Source: Belnapia arida (GTDB lineage: Bacteria; Pseudomonadota; Alphaproteobacteria; Acetobacterales; Acetobacteraceae). From it: 64,000 bases of DNA. Under the pieces are notes generated by a model. It had not been told where the DNA came from, did not search any database, and was given only the letters and a program-made list of their open reading frames with translations. Below, one piece after another: positions 26,333-34,364 of the stretch. How positions within the stretch are numbered: the stretch's first letter is position 1; every line of letters starts with the position of its first letter. The stretch is from contig NZ_JAETWB010000010.1 in assembly GCF_016773205.1 (NCBI RefSeq), forward strand, positions 62,001-126,000, in the 5' to 3' direction. Made by a program: the position numbers and the translations under genes.

Positions 26333-26697
26333 CGACCATCCTGGTCGTGGACGACGAGGCACTGATCGCCTTGGCGCTCCAGGCGGAGCTCGAGGACGCC
26401 GGCTACGCGGTAGTGACCGCGGCCAATGGCCGGCAAGGGTTGGAGAGGCTGGCCGAGGCACCGCGCCCTGACCTCGTCCTGACCGACATGATGATGCCAG
26501 TCATGGGTGGAGCAGAGATGCTCGCGGCCATGGCCGCGGAGCCGAACCTGCGGGAGATCCCTGTCGTCGTCCTGAGCTCCCTGCCCGAAGCGGCAATCCG
26601 GGCGCGTGCGGACGGCGCCGCCGCCATCCTGCGCAAGCCCTACACTGCGGACGCGATCCTGCGCACGATCGAGCGGCTGATCGGGAGGGCAGGATAG
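26329..26697 (+). CDS. Single-domain response regulator (CheY-like)
   Basis: A 122-residue receiver domain without output domain. Acidic pocket DD at residues 8-9 (ILVVDDE), phospho-acceptor D53 in LVLTDMMMP, switch Ser near VVLSSLPE and K103 in ILRKPYTA are all present, so it should be phosphorylated normally. It is overlapped by the KaiC-like gene (ATGA), so kinase, KaiC and regulator form one unit. A stand-alone receiver usually controls a partner by binding; candidates are the KaiC-like ATPase or the downstream HWE kinase. Confidence 0.88.
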   Translation: MTTILVVDDEALIALALQAELEDAGYAVVTAANGRQGLERLAEAPRPDLVLTDMMMPVMGGAEMLAAMAAEPNLREIPVVVLSSLPEAAIRARADGAAAILRKPYTADAILRTIERLIGRAG

Positions 26698-26821
26698 GGC
26701 ATGTCCAGCCGCCGGCCACCTGGCTTGGCGCGCCAGGCATCAGCCGTGCCGGCAGCCTTGGCAAAGATTGGCATATGCCTTGCCCATTCCTAAGTTTGAG
26801 TGCATGCCCCCACCCGCGACC

Positions 26822-27010
26822 ATGAACGTATCGACCACTTCGAAGCTCGCCACCGTCGTCCAAGGACAAGCCGGCACGGGCCGCTACCGCAGCGCCAGCG
26901 AGGTGGTTCGCGCTGCCCTGCGGCTCCTCCTAGAGGCGGAACGCGAACGGGATCCGCCACCCGCTCCGCAAGCCAAGGCATCGCGCCCGGGACGGACCGG
27001 TGGACGCTGA
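26822..27010 (+). CDS. ParD-like ribbon-helix-helix protein, no toxin partner
   Basis: A 62-residue protein whose core TGRYRSASEVVRAALRLLLEAE matches the helix region of ParD/CopG-type antitoxins. The leading strand MNVSTTSKLATVV is diverged from the usual MNVSLTPEL. No ParE-like toxin follows; instead its end overlaps the GTG start of the histidine kinase by 11 bases. It could be an orphan antitoxin or a small regulator of this signalling operon. ATGs also occur at 26768 and 26804; 26822 aligns with the family. Confidence 0.62.
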   Translation: MNVSTTSKLATVVQGQAGTGRYRSASEVVRAALRLLLEAERERDPPPAPQAKASRPGRTGGR

Positions 27011-29555
27011 GAGCTGGCCTGGCTTCCCCGCCGTGCAGGGCGAGACGGCCGATCACCTCCGCGCCCATGACTGGGCGGCGACGCCGCTCGGACCAATCGG
27101 GCGCTGGCCGCAGAGCCTGCGCACGGCGGTCGACCTGATGCTCGCCGCGCGGCAGCCGGTCTACATCGCCTGGGGCCCCGAGCTCACCTCGCTCTTCAAC
27201 GACGCCTACATCCCCATTCTCGGCAACAAGTATCCGGCGGCTCTCGGCAGGCCCTACGCGGAACTGTTCGCGGAGATCTGGCACGAGTACCGGCCGCTGG
27301 TTGCGGCGACGATGGCCGGCGAGGCACAGCACTTCGTCGACAGGCCCGTTGCCCTGGCCGGCCGGCCGGGCCGGCCCATGAGCTGGTTCACCTTCTCCTG
27401 GACGCCCTTGCGCGACGAGGCCGGCAGGATCGCGGGCATCTACTGCTCGGCTATCGAGACCACCGAGAAGGTCCTTGCCGAGCGGGCGCTCCGGGCACGC
27501 ACCGAGCGGGATCTGCGCCGCAGCCAGACCGAGCGCGAGCGCCAGCGCCGCCTCTACGAGGCCATCCTGACGAATACCCCCGACCTCGCCTACGTCTTCG
27601 ACCTCGACCACCGCTTCAGCTACGCCAATGAGGGCCTGCTGCGGATGTGGGGCCGGAGCTGGGATGAGGCGATCGGCAAGACCTGTCTCGAGCTGGGCTA
27701 CCCGGATTGGCATGCGGCGATGCACGACCGCGAGATCGAGCAGGTGATCGCGACCAGGCAGCCGATCCGCGGCGAGGTGCCGTTCGAGGGGACCTTCGGA
27801 CGCCGGATCTACGACTACATCTTCGTGCCGGTCATCGACGCCGATGGCCGGATCGAGGCGGTTGCCGGGACGACGCGCGATGTCACGGAGAGCCGGCAGG
27901 CGGAGGAGGCATTGCGCGAAAGCGAGGCACGCTTCCGGGTGGTGGCCGACGCCGTCCCACAGATCATCTGGATCACCGACGCAGAGGGGCGGGCGGAGTT
28001 CTTCAATCGCCAATGGTCTGATTATACCGGCGGTTGCTACCAGTCGACGACGGCGGCGGAGGTCGCGGCCAACTTCGTCCATCCCGATGACGTGGCGGTG
28101 ACGATGGCGCGGTTCGAAGAGGCGCGCCGGACCGGCGGCAGCTTCCTCGTCGAGCATCGCATCCGCTCGAAGGACGGGGGGTACCGCTGGTTCCTGGTCC
28201 GCGGCGAGCCGCATCGTGATGCCTGCAGCGGCGAGATCGTCCGCTGGTTCGGCGCTTCGATCGACATCCATGACCGCAGGGAGGCCGAGGCGGCACTTCG
28301 CGAGAGCGAGGCGCGCTGGCGCGGGCTGTTCGGGCGAATGCAGGAGGGCGTCGAGGTGGACGAGCTGGTCTACGACGCCGATGGGCGGGCCATGGACGTC
28401 CGCTACCTTGAGGTCAACCCCGCCTGGGAGCGGCAGACCGGCCTGTCGCGGGAGACCGTGGTCGGCCGCCGCATGAGCGAGATCCTCCCAGCGGAGGAAG
28501 TAGCCTTCTGGACGGAAGCATTCGCACAGGTCGCCGAGACGGGCCAGGCGGCGGACATCGAGCGCTACGTCGCCCCGCTTGGACGCTGGTACGAGGTGAT
28601 CGCCTACCCATTCGAGCCGGGCCGGACCGCCGCGCTGGTGCTCGACGTGACAACGCGCAAGGCGGAGGAGGAGCGGCGGGCCTTGCTCATGCGCGAGGTG
28701 GACCACCGGGCCAAGAACGCGCTGGCCGTGGTGGGGGCCGCGCTGAGGCTGACGCAGGCGCCCGACGTGCCGACCTTCCAGCGGATTGCATTGGGCCGCA
28801 TCTCGGCGCTGGCGAGGGCGCAGACATTGCTGGCGCAGGATCGCTGGCGTGGGGCCGACCTGCGCACGCTGGTCGAGGGAGAGCTGGCGCCCTTCGTGGG
28901 CGAGGTCGGCCCCCGTGTGGAGGTGAATGGCGCGCCGGTGGTCCTGCCGCCCGGGGCGGCACAGCCGGTAGCGATGGCGCTGCACGAGCTGGCGACGAAC
29001 GCGGTGAAGTACGGGGCACTCTCGATGGCTACGGGCCGTGTCTCGGTCTCCTGGCGCTTCGACGAGAAGGCGTCCGGCAGGTTGCGGCTGCGCTGGGCCG
29101 AAGCCGGTGGACCTCCCGTCAGCGGGCCGCCGCTGCGCCGCGGCTTCGGGTCGCGCGTGATCGAGGACACGATCCGCCGCCAACTTGGCGGCAAGGCGTC
29201 GCTCTCCTGGGACGCGGGCGGCGTGGTCTGCGAGATCGCCGTGCCGCTCTGGAGCGCCGGCGACGGCGGGCCGGAGGCGTGGGGCCACGACGGTGCCAAG
29301 CGGGAGACCGCCGAAGGCCATGCCGGTGACAGCCTTGCCCGGGCCGAACAGCATGTCCGGGAAGCCGAGCAGGGTGTTGCTCGCCAGCGCCTCATCATCG
29401 AGGGAATAAGCGAGGACCGACATCCCCGCGCCCTGGCGGAGGCGCGGCGGGTTCTCGCGGCACTTCAGGAGACGCTGAAACTGACACGGCACCAACTCCG
29501 CCGGGAGCGGCAGATGCGTGGATTGGATCCAAGGCATGGGGCACGCGGGCATTAG
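27000..29555 (+). CDS. Multi-PAS HWE-family sensor histidine kinase
   Basis: An 851-residue soluble kinase. After an N-terminal PAS/GAF-like region (LRTAVDLMLAARQPVYIAWGPE, a pattern of PAS-containing HWE kinases), PAS domains follow at about 185-300, 305-425 and 435-550 (EAILTNTPDLAYVFDLDHRFSYANEG, FRVVADAVPQIIWITDAEGR, RGLFGRMQEGVEVDELVYD). The HWE catalytic core starts near EVDHRAKNALAVVGAALRLT (acceptor His), then ALHELATNAVKYGALS and RWAEAGGPPVSGPP, the W-x-E motif that gives the family its name. The C-terminal 100 residues are a charged, probably coiled extension. The start is a GTG. Heme, flavin or chromophore ligands are not identifiable. HWE kinases often mediate light or general stress responses in alphaproteobacteria. 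Confidence 0.88.
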   Translation: MDAESWPGFPAVQGETADHLRAHDWAATPLGPIGRWPQSLRTAVDLMLAARQPVYIAWGPELTSLFNDAYIPILGNKYPAALGRPYAELFAEIWHEYRPLVAATMAGEAQHFVDRPVALAGRPGRPMSWFTFSWTPLRDEAGRIAGIYCSAIETTEKVLAERALRARTERDLRRSQTERERQRRLYEAILTNTPDLAYVFDLDHRFSYANEGLLRMWGRSWDEAIGKTCLELGYPDWHAAMHDREIEQVIATRQPIRGEVPFEGTFGRRIYDYIFVPVIDADGRIEAVAGTTRDVTESRQAEEALRESEARFRVVADAVPQIIWITDAEGRAEFFNRQWSDYTGGCYQSTTAAEVAANFVHPDDVAVTMARFEEARRTGGSFLVEHRIRSKDGGYRWFLVRGEPHRDACSGEIVRWFGASIDIHDRREAEAALRESEARWRGLFGRMQEGVEVDELVYDADGRAMDVRYLEVNPAWERQTGLSRETVVGRRMSEILPAEEVAFWTEAFAQVAETGQAADIERYVAPLGRWYEVIAYPFEPGRTAALVLDVTTRKAEEERRALLMREVDHRAKNALAVVGAALRLTQAPDVPTFQRIALGRISALARAQTLLAQDRWRGADLRTLVEGELAPFVGEVGPRVEVNGAPVVLPPGAAQPVAMALHELATNAVKYGALSMATGRVSVSWRFDEKASGRLRLRWAEAGGPPVSGPPLRRGFGSRVIEDTIRRQLGGKASLSWDAGGVVCEIAVPLWSAGDGGPEAWGHDGAKRETAEGHAGDSLARAEQHVREAEQGVARQRLIIEGISEDRHPRALAEARRVLAALQETLKLTRHQLRRERQMRGLDPRHGARGH

Positions 29556-29753
29556 GCGAGGCTTTGCTTCATCCTCGCAGACACCCGGAGCATTCGCAGC
29601 AGTGGCCGGATGCCTACCGAGACCGCGTCATGCATCTTACGGCTGGGAATGTCGTTCCTGTTCCGGCCGTGCCTGCCCAGCGGCGCGGAAACGCACCGAT
29701 AACGGCCCTGTAAGTCTAGTACCCGCGACATCTTGATCCCGAGGGACTTCCCC

Positions 29754-30914
29754 ATGCCCGACACCTTCTCGGCCCCCCATGCCGGGCATGCGGCCGATCC
29801 CCTTGCCCTGCTCCGCACCCATCTGCCGGACATTGCCGCTGCCGCGGCGCTGGAGGACCATGATGGCGCTTTCCCAGCCGGTGCGATCGTGTCGCTGCAC
29901 GAGACTGGGTTGCTTGCAGCGCCGCTGCGCCTGGCGCTTGGTGGGCTGGGCTGGGGTTCCGAGCCAGCAGGCGCAGCGCCGCTTGCCGTCGCGCTCCGCC
30001 TCATAGGCCGTGCCAGCTTGCCACTTGGCCGCCTCTACGAAGGACATGTGAATGCATTGCGCCTCGTGCAGCGTCACGGGACGCCCAGCCAAGCCCGTGC
30101 CGCAGCGCAGGAGGCGAGAGCGGGGCTGCTCTTTGCGGTCTGGAATACCGAGGTTCCCGGCGAGCCATTGTCGATCGACCGGGACGGCAGGGTGATGGGC
30201 CGCAAGATCCTGTGTTCCGGTGCCGGGCAGGTCGCCCGGGCGTTGGTGACGGCCCGTGACGCGGCCACGCCGGAGGCACCGCCGCGCATGCTGCTGGTCC
30301 CTCTTGCACAAGGCGAGCGTACCGACCTCTCAGGCTGGACAGCGCAGGGCATGCGCGCCTCGGCAACCGGCGCGGTGGATTTGACCGGCATCGAGGTCGG
30401 CTCCGGCATGCAGGTCGGCAGGCCCGGCGACTATGGCCTGCAGCCGGACTTCTCCGCTGGTGCATGGCGTTTCGCGGCCGTGCATTGCGGCGGGCTTGAA
30501 GCCGTGTTGGGGGCCATGCGCGACCACCTGCGCCGCACCGGACGCGGCGCCGATCCGCATCAGGCAGCACGGCTCGGCCAAGCGGCGATCGCTTCGGGAT
30601 CGGCCCGGCTCTGGATCGAGGCAGCGGCCCTGCGGGCGGAGGCACCGGATGCCGGCATGGAGGCGGTCGCCTTCGTCAACCTGGCCCGGCTCGCGGTGGA
30701 ACGAGCAGCGCTGGACGTGATGGAGCTCGCGCAGCGCTCGGTCGGACTGAATGCCTTCCTGCGGCCAAATCCCCTGGAGCGGATTTGCCGTGATCTCGCC
30801 ACCTATCTGCGGCAGCCGGCGCCCGACCGCGCCCTGACCGAGGCGGCCGCCCATCTCCTGGCGGCAGAGGCTGAGCCTGGCGAGGTTTGGGATATCCCGG
30901 TGGCACGAGCATGA
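29754..30914 (+). CDS. Acyl-CoA dehydrogenase family protein
   Basis: A 386-residue protein of the acyl-CoA dehydrogenase superfamily, recognised by the N-terminal helical domain (LLRTHLPDIAAAAALEDHDGAFP), central beta domain around LFAVWNTEVPGEPLSIDRDG and C-terminal bundle (ARLWIEAAALRA, LAQRSVGLNAFL). It lacks the clear catalytic Glu motif and signature of fatty acid beta-oxidation enzymes, so it belongs to the diverse group that includes nitroalkane-oxidase-like and biosynthetic flavoenzymes. The ATG at 29754 has GAGGG upstream. It overlaps the PIG-L deacetylase by ATGA and precedes a NodS-like methyltransferase, a gene set I remember as conserved in several proteobacteria, so it likely modifies an acyl or amine intermediate in that pathway. 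Confidence 0.8.
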   Translation: MPDTFSAPHAGHAADPLALLRTHLPDIAAAAALEDHDGAFPAGAIVSLHETGLLAAPLRLALGGLGWGSEPAGAAPLAVALRLIGRASLPLGRLYEGHVNALRLVQRHGTPSQARAAAQEARAGLLFAVWNTEVPGEPLSIDRDGRVMGRKILCSGAGQVARALVTARDAATPEAPPRMLLVPLAQGERTDLSGWTAQGMRASATGAVDLTGIEVGSGMQVGRPGDYGLQPDFSAGAWRFAAVHCGGLEAVLGAMRDHLRRTGRGADPHQAARLGQAAIASGSARLWIEAAALRAEAPDAGMEAVAFVNLARLAVERAALDVMELAQRSVGLNAFLRPNPLERICRDLATYLRQPAPDRALTEAAAHLLAAEAEPGEVWDIPVARA

Positions 30915-31708
30915 GCGTGGCCTCGCCCAGGCGGGCCGGGGAATGGCTGCGGGCCGCTGAGCGGAACCTGCCCCTGGCCGCGGACCTGAATCCGCTGCTG
31001 GGACCCGCCGGTGGCGTACTGGTCCTGGCGCCCCATCCCGATGACGAAAGCCTGGGCTGTGGCGGCCTGCTGGCCGCCTGCGCCGCCGAAGGACGGGCTG
31101 CGCGTGTGGTCGTGGTGAGCGATGGCGCGGGCTCGCATCCCCGGTCACGGGCCTATCCTCCGGCCCGCCTCTCCGCGCTGCGGCAGGAGGAGGCGCGGGC
31201 AGCGGTCGCGGTGCTCGGTCTCGACCCGTTGCGCGACATCGCCTTCCTCGGCCTGCCGGATACGGCGGTACCATCAGCCGGGCCAGCCTTCGAGGCGGCG
31301 GTCGCGGCCCTGCTTCGCCTGGCGGATCCGGCACCAAGCGCCGTCCTCGTCACCTGGCGGCACGATCCACACTGCGACCACGCCGCCAGCTTCACCATGG
31401 CGGCAGCTCTGGTTCGTGCGCTCCCGGCCGGCACGCGGTTCTACGCCTATCCGGTATGGGGTCTCGCCTTTGCTCATCCCCTCCCCGGCTTTCCGCTGCC
31501 GCCGGAGCCTCTGATCTCCGAACCGCCACGCGGGATCAGGCTCGACATTACGCGCCACCTGCCGGCCAAGCGGCGCGCCGTTGCGGCACACGCCTCGCAG
31601 GTCTCGCCGCTGATCACGGACGATCCGCAAGGCTTCCGCTTGCCGCCGGAGGCGCTGGCCCTTGCCTTCCGCTCCGCCGAACTCTTCCTTGAGGTGGATC
31701 CCGCATGA
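30911..31708 (+). CDS. PIG-L/LmbE-family N-deacetylase
   Basis: A 265-residue zinc-dependent deacetylase. The zinc motif HPDDE appears as VLAPHPDDESLGCGG (H42, D44, D45) and the third ligand His lies in WRHDPHCDHAAS near residue 160. The family removes N-acetyl or N-acyl groups from GlcNAc derivatives (PIG-L, MshB, BshB, LmbE-type amide hydrolases). It has no signal peptide and is cytoplasmic. It is coupled at both ends by ATGA overlaps to the acyl-CoA dehydrogenase and methyltransferase genes, so the product of this step is probably the substrate for those enzymes. Confidence 0.9.
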   Translation: MSVASPRRAGEWLRAAERNLPLAADLNPLLGPAGGVLVLAPHPDDESLGCGGLLAACAAEGRAARVVVVSDGAGSHPRSRAYPPARLSALRQEEARAAVAVLGLDPLRDIAFLGLPDTAVPSAGPAFEAAVAALLRLADPAPSAVLVTWRHDPHCDHAASFTMAAALVRALPAGTRFYAYPVWGLAFAHPLPGFPLPPEPLISEPPRGIRLDITRHLPAKRRAVAAHASQVSPLITDDPQGFRLPPEALALAFRSAELFLEVDPA

Positions 31709-32310
31709 GCCGTGCCGCCCGATCCCTGACACCTGCCTATTTCGAGGCGCTCTATGCACGCGACCCCGACCCGTGGCGCTTCGCCGACAGCGCCTATGAG
31801 CGGGCGAAGTACGACGCGACCTTGGCTGCCCTGCCACGGCCGCGCTATGGCCGGGTTTTTGAAGTGGGGTGCTCCATCGGCGTGCTGACGCTTGATCTTG
31901 CGGCGCGCTGCGACGCGCTGCTGGCCGTGGATGCCGCCGAGACGGCGCTGTCCGCTGCCCGGGCACGCTGCACGGAATGGCCGCGGGTTACCTTCCAGCG
32001 CATGCGGGTGCCGCAGGACTGGCCGGAGCAGGCGGCACCCTTCGACCTCATCCTGCTGTCCGAGGTGGTCTACTACCTCGATGAGGCGGATGTCGCGCGG
32101 CTCGCTGCCCGCGTCGGTGCCTCCCTCGCCCCAGGAGGTGAGGTACTTCTGGTGCATTGGACCGGGGAAACCGATTATCCGCTCTCGGGCGATGCGGCGG
32201 TCGGGCATTTCATCCGGGCGGCGCCCTTCGCACGGCCGGCACGGCAAGAACGGACCGAATGCTACCGCCTGGACCTGCTTCGCGCCTGCCTGGGAGACGG
32301 CTCGGGCTGA
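31705..32310 (+). CDS. NodS-like SAM-dependent methyltransferase
   Basis: A 201-residue class I methyltransferase. Motif I VFEVGCSIGVLTLDLAARC and the acidic LLAVDAAETALSAAR place the SAM site in the N-terminal half; FDLILLSEVVYYLDE is motif IV. The lead region YFEALYARDPDPWRFADSAYERAKY is characteristic of the NodS family, which N-methylates the de-N-acetylated glucosamine of Nod factors. Pairing with a deacetylase fits that logic. The end overlaps the convergent glycosyltransferase by about 100 bases, unusually much for two real genes; both are strongly supported by motifs, although the overlapped C-terminal portions are less conserved. Confidence 0.85.
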   Translation: MSRAARSLTPAYFEALYARDPDPWRFADSAYERAKYDATLAALPRPRYGRVFEVGCSIGVLTLDLAARCDALLAVDAAETALSAARARCTEWPRVTFQRMRVPQDWPEQAAPFDLILLSEVVYYLDEADVARLAARVGASLAPGGEVLLVHWTGETDYPLSGDAAVGHFIRAAPFARPARQERTECYRLDLLRACLGDGSG

Positions 32311-33439
32311 GTACGGCCCGGGCGCCCCGCAGCGCGTAGAGGATGGCTTCCGCCCTGCGGGTCTCAGCCTCAAGCTCGCCACCTCGCACCAGATGTCGGC
32401 GCCGCAAGAGCCCGGCTCTGGCCTGGAGTTGTTCCCAGGCCTGCCAGAACCGCGGCAGGCCTACGATGTCCGACAGGCTTGTGGGCGTCAGGCCCAAAGC
32501 CAGCGCCAATCGCACAGGATCGCCGGGTCTGGGCCGGCCGGCCCGCAGGCGGCGCAACGCGCGGCGGCAGCGCAGCCGCAACAAAGCAGGGAGCGCCGGC
32601 TCCAGCCGCGCATCGAGCGGCGCGGAATCGGCTTCGGCCAGGCGCCGCCGCAGCGTATCCGCCATGCCGCCCGCAGCACGGCCCTGCAAGCGGCAGGAAA
32701 CGATGACCCGCGCCGCGGGACAGTGCCGCACCCGCATCTCGGCATGGATCAGCGCTTCGAACAGGGCGCGATCCTCGCCCACTGGCACCACCGGCAGGCC
32801 ACCCACGCGGCGATAGGCGTCGAGGGTCAACGCAATGGAGGCACCGGAATGCGCGGCGTGGCGCGGCCAGGGGTCGTCCGGGTCGGGGTCGACCAACGCG
32901 GCCATCTCATCCAGCAGGGTGGCATAACGGGCCTCACGCGCCTCACGCACCCGGAGCATTGCAGGCAGGGATGCGGCCTCTGCCGGGTCAGGTTCGATGG
33001 CACCGGCCACGGCATCGGCTCCGGCCGCCAGCGCGGCGAGGTTGGCGGCCAGCCAGTTCGGGGCTGCCCGCCCATCGGCATCGGTGCTGAGAAGTGCGGC
33101 GCCGCTCGCAGGCGTCCTCCCGAGCAACTCGGCCGCCTTGTCCATGGCCGTGCGCCGGGCGCCTCCGGCATGAGCGAGGGCGGGCGGCAACGTGACCTCC
33201 TCGACCACAAGCCGGAAGGGCAGCACCGCCGCAAGCGAGCGGGCGACCTGCGCGGTCTCGTCGCTGGAGTTGTTGACGAGCACCAGGACGGCCATCGCCT
33301 CAAGCCCGAGCGGACAGCCACCAATGCCGCGCTGCGCCGCCAGTGCCTTGAGACAGGCAGGCAGGCGCTCCGCCTCGTTCCTGGCGGGGATGGCGATGGC
33401 AGCATGGGGGACGGGACTGCGGCAACGGCCGGGGGCCAT
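32210..33439 (-). CDS. Family 2 glycosyltransferase
   Basis: A 409-residue GT-A enzyme. The nucleotide-sugar domain begins with AAIAIPARNEAERLPACLKAL, continues with VLVLVNNSSDETAQVAR and the metal motif STDADGRAAPNW (a DxD equivalent), then the acceptor segment GASIALTLDAYRRVGG and the late ED motif in GEDRALFEALI. No membrane helix is evident, so it likely acts in the cytoplasm on a soluble or lipid acceptor. ATG at 33439 starts the domain; 33475 is an alternative. It faces the methyltransferase tail to tail with an overlap of about 100 bases. Together the four genes look like glycosylation, deacetylation, methylation and an acyl-modifying flavoenzyme. Confidence 0.85.
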   Translation of the reverse strand: MAPGRCRSPVPHAAIAIPARNEAERLPACLKALAAQRGIGGCPLGLEAMAVLVLVNNSSDETAQVARSLAAVLPFRLVVEEVTLPPALAHAGGARRTAMDKAAELLGRTPASGAALLSTDADGRAAPNWLAANLAALAAGADAVAGAIEPDPAEAASLPAMLRVREAREARYATLLDEMAALVDPDPDDPWPRHAAHSGASIALTLDAYRRVGGLPVVPVGEDRALFEALIHAEMRVRHCPAARVIVSCRLQGRAAGGMADTLRRRLAEADSAPLDARLEPALPALLRLRCRRALRRLRAGRPRPGDPVRLALALGLTPTSLSDIVGLPRFWQAWEQLQARAGLLRRRHLVRGGELEAETRRAEAILYALRGARAVLSPSRLPGRREAGPGGSIRSVLAVPAVRRAPPG

Positions 33440-33612
33440 TGCCGCCCCGTAAAGGGCGGATCGGAGAGGCAGCATCGGTACGCCGCTAAAACGCCTCGTG
33501 GCCTTCGCCGTTCACGTTGCCGCTGCCGTTGCGCATCAACTCTCTGTCGGCAACAGGTGGCCCACGATGCCGGGCCATGACCGGGACCTGCGGCATGTCG
33601 GCATGCCCGGCC

Positions 33613-34119
33613 TCAGCGCCCGAGCGCCCGGCGCAGCGCCGGCTTATCCATCTTCGAGCGGCCCGGCAGGTTCCGGTGCCGAGCCTCCTCCATCAGCGCC
33701 GCCTTGCTTGGCTCCTCGGCGCCGCCGTGGCGATGGCGCGCCGTCTTCTGCGCCACATCGGCAGGCTGTGCCGAGTGCTGATGCCCCGCCTCCATGTCGC
33801 GGTGCTTCTTCTCCGAGGTGCGACGATACTCCGCCGGCGAAAGATCCTCATGCGCCTCCTTCGGCAGATACCGCTCGCCGGTATCGCGGCTGCGCTTGCC
33901 GGAGCCGGTTTGCCAGTCCTCCCCGGTCCACCGATGCAGGTTGTTGTCAGCGCGCTGGGGGCCCTCATAGCCGCCGCCGCGCCGCTTGTATTCCTGCACC
34001 GCCATCTGTGCCTTGCGGGCAGACCACTGGCCAGACTCACCGCCCTTGTCGCTTTCGGTGACGTCATGCTTGACCCGGTCCCACAGCCCAGGGTCAGTCC
34101 GCTTCGCCGTGCTGCCCAT
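33613..34119 (-). CDS. DUF5872 domain-containing protein
   Basis: A 168-residue basic protein. The start STAKRTDPGLWDRVKHDVTE and the motif KGGESGQWSARKAQMAVQEY, then GGGYEGPQRADNNLHRWTGE, match the DUF5872 family as I remember it. The C-terminus adds a short region like a Rho-N/SAP-type element (AALMEEARHRNLPGRSKMDKPALRRAL). Function is unknown; such proteins are common small stress-associated or nucleic-acid-binding-like proteins. The frame is open further upstream to 34317 but conservation starts at the chosen ATG. Confidence 0.75.
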   Translation of the reverse strand: MGSTAKRTDPGLWDRVKHDVTESDKGGESGQWSARKAQMAVQEYKRRGGGYEGPQRADNNLHRWTGEDWQTGSGKRSRDTGERYLPKEAHEDLSPAEYRRTSEKKHRDMEAGHQHSAQPADVAQKTARHRHGGAEEPSKAALMEEARHRNLPGRSKMDKPALRRALGR

Positions 34120-34311
34120 GGGACCTCCGCTGCCTCTCATTCCGGGCAAGTGGGTCGAGGTGGAGCGCTGTCCAGACAGCGGGTGTCGTCGGGAGGTCAT
34201 CTTAAGCTCATCCGCCACGGACATGTGATAACCGCCCGTGCCGGCCCGTCCACGCCTGCCGTAGCCACCTGGCCACGCATCGGCCCCCAGCCTGCAGAAG
34301 CGGCCAGGCGA

Positions 34312-34334
34312 CCCCACTGGCGGCGCCAGTGGGG
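34312..34334 (-). terminator. Strong hairpin, probable terminator after alkaline phosphatase
   Basis: CCCCACTGG at 34312-34320 and CCAGTGGGG at 34326-34334 form a stem that extends almost to the centre (about 11 base pairs in all). It lies 31 bases past the stop of the leftward phosphatase gene. No T-run follows on that strand, so Rho-independent function is possible but not sure. Confidence 0.5.
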
Positions 34335-34364
34335 CCTCCTCCTTAGCAGTCTGTCGTGCCGCCC

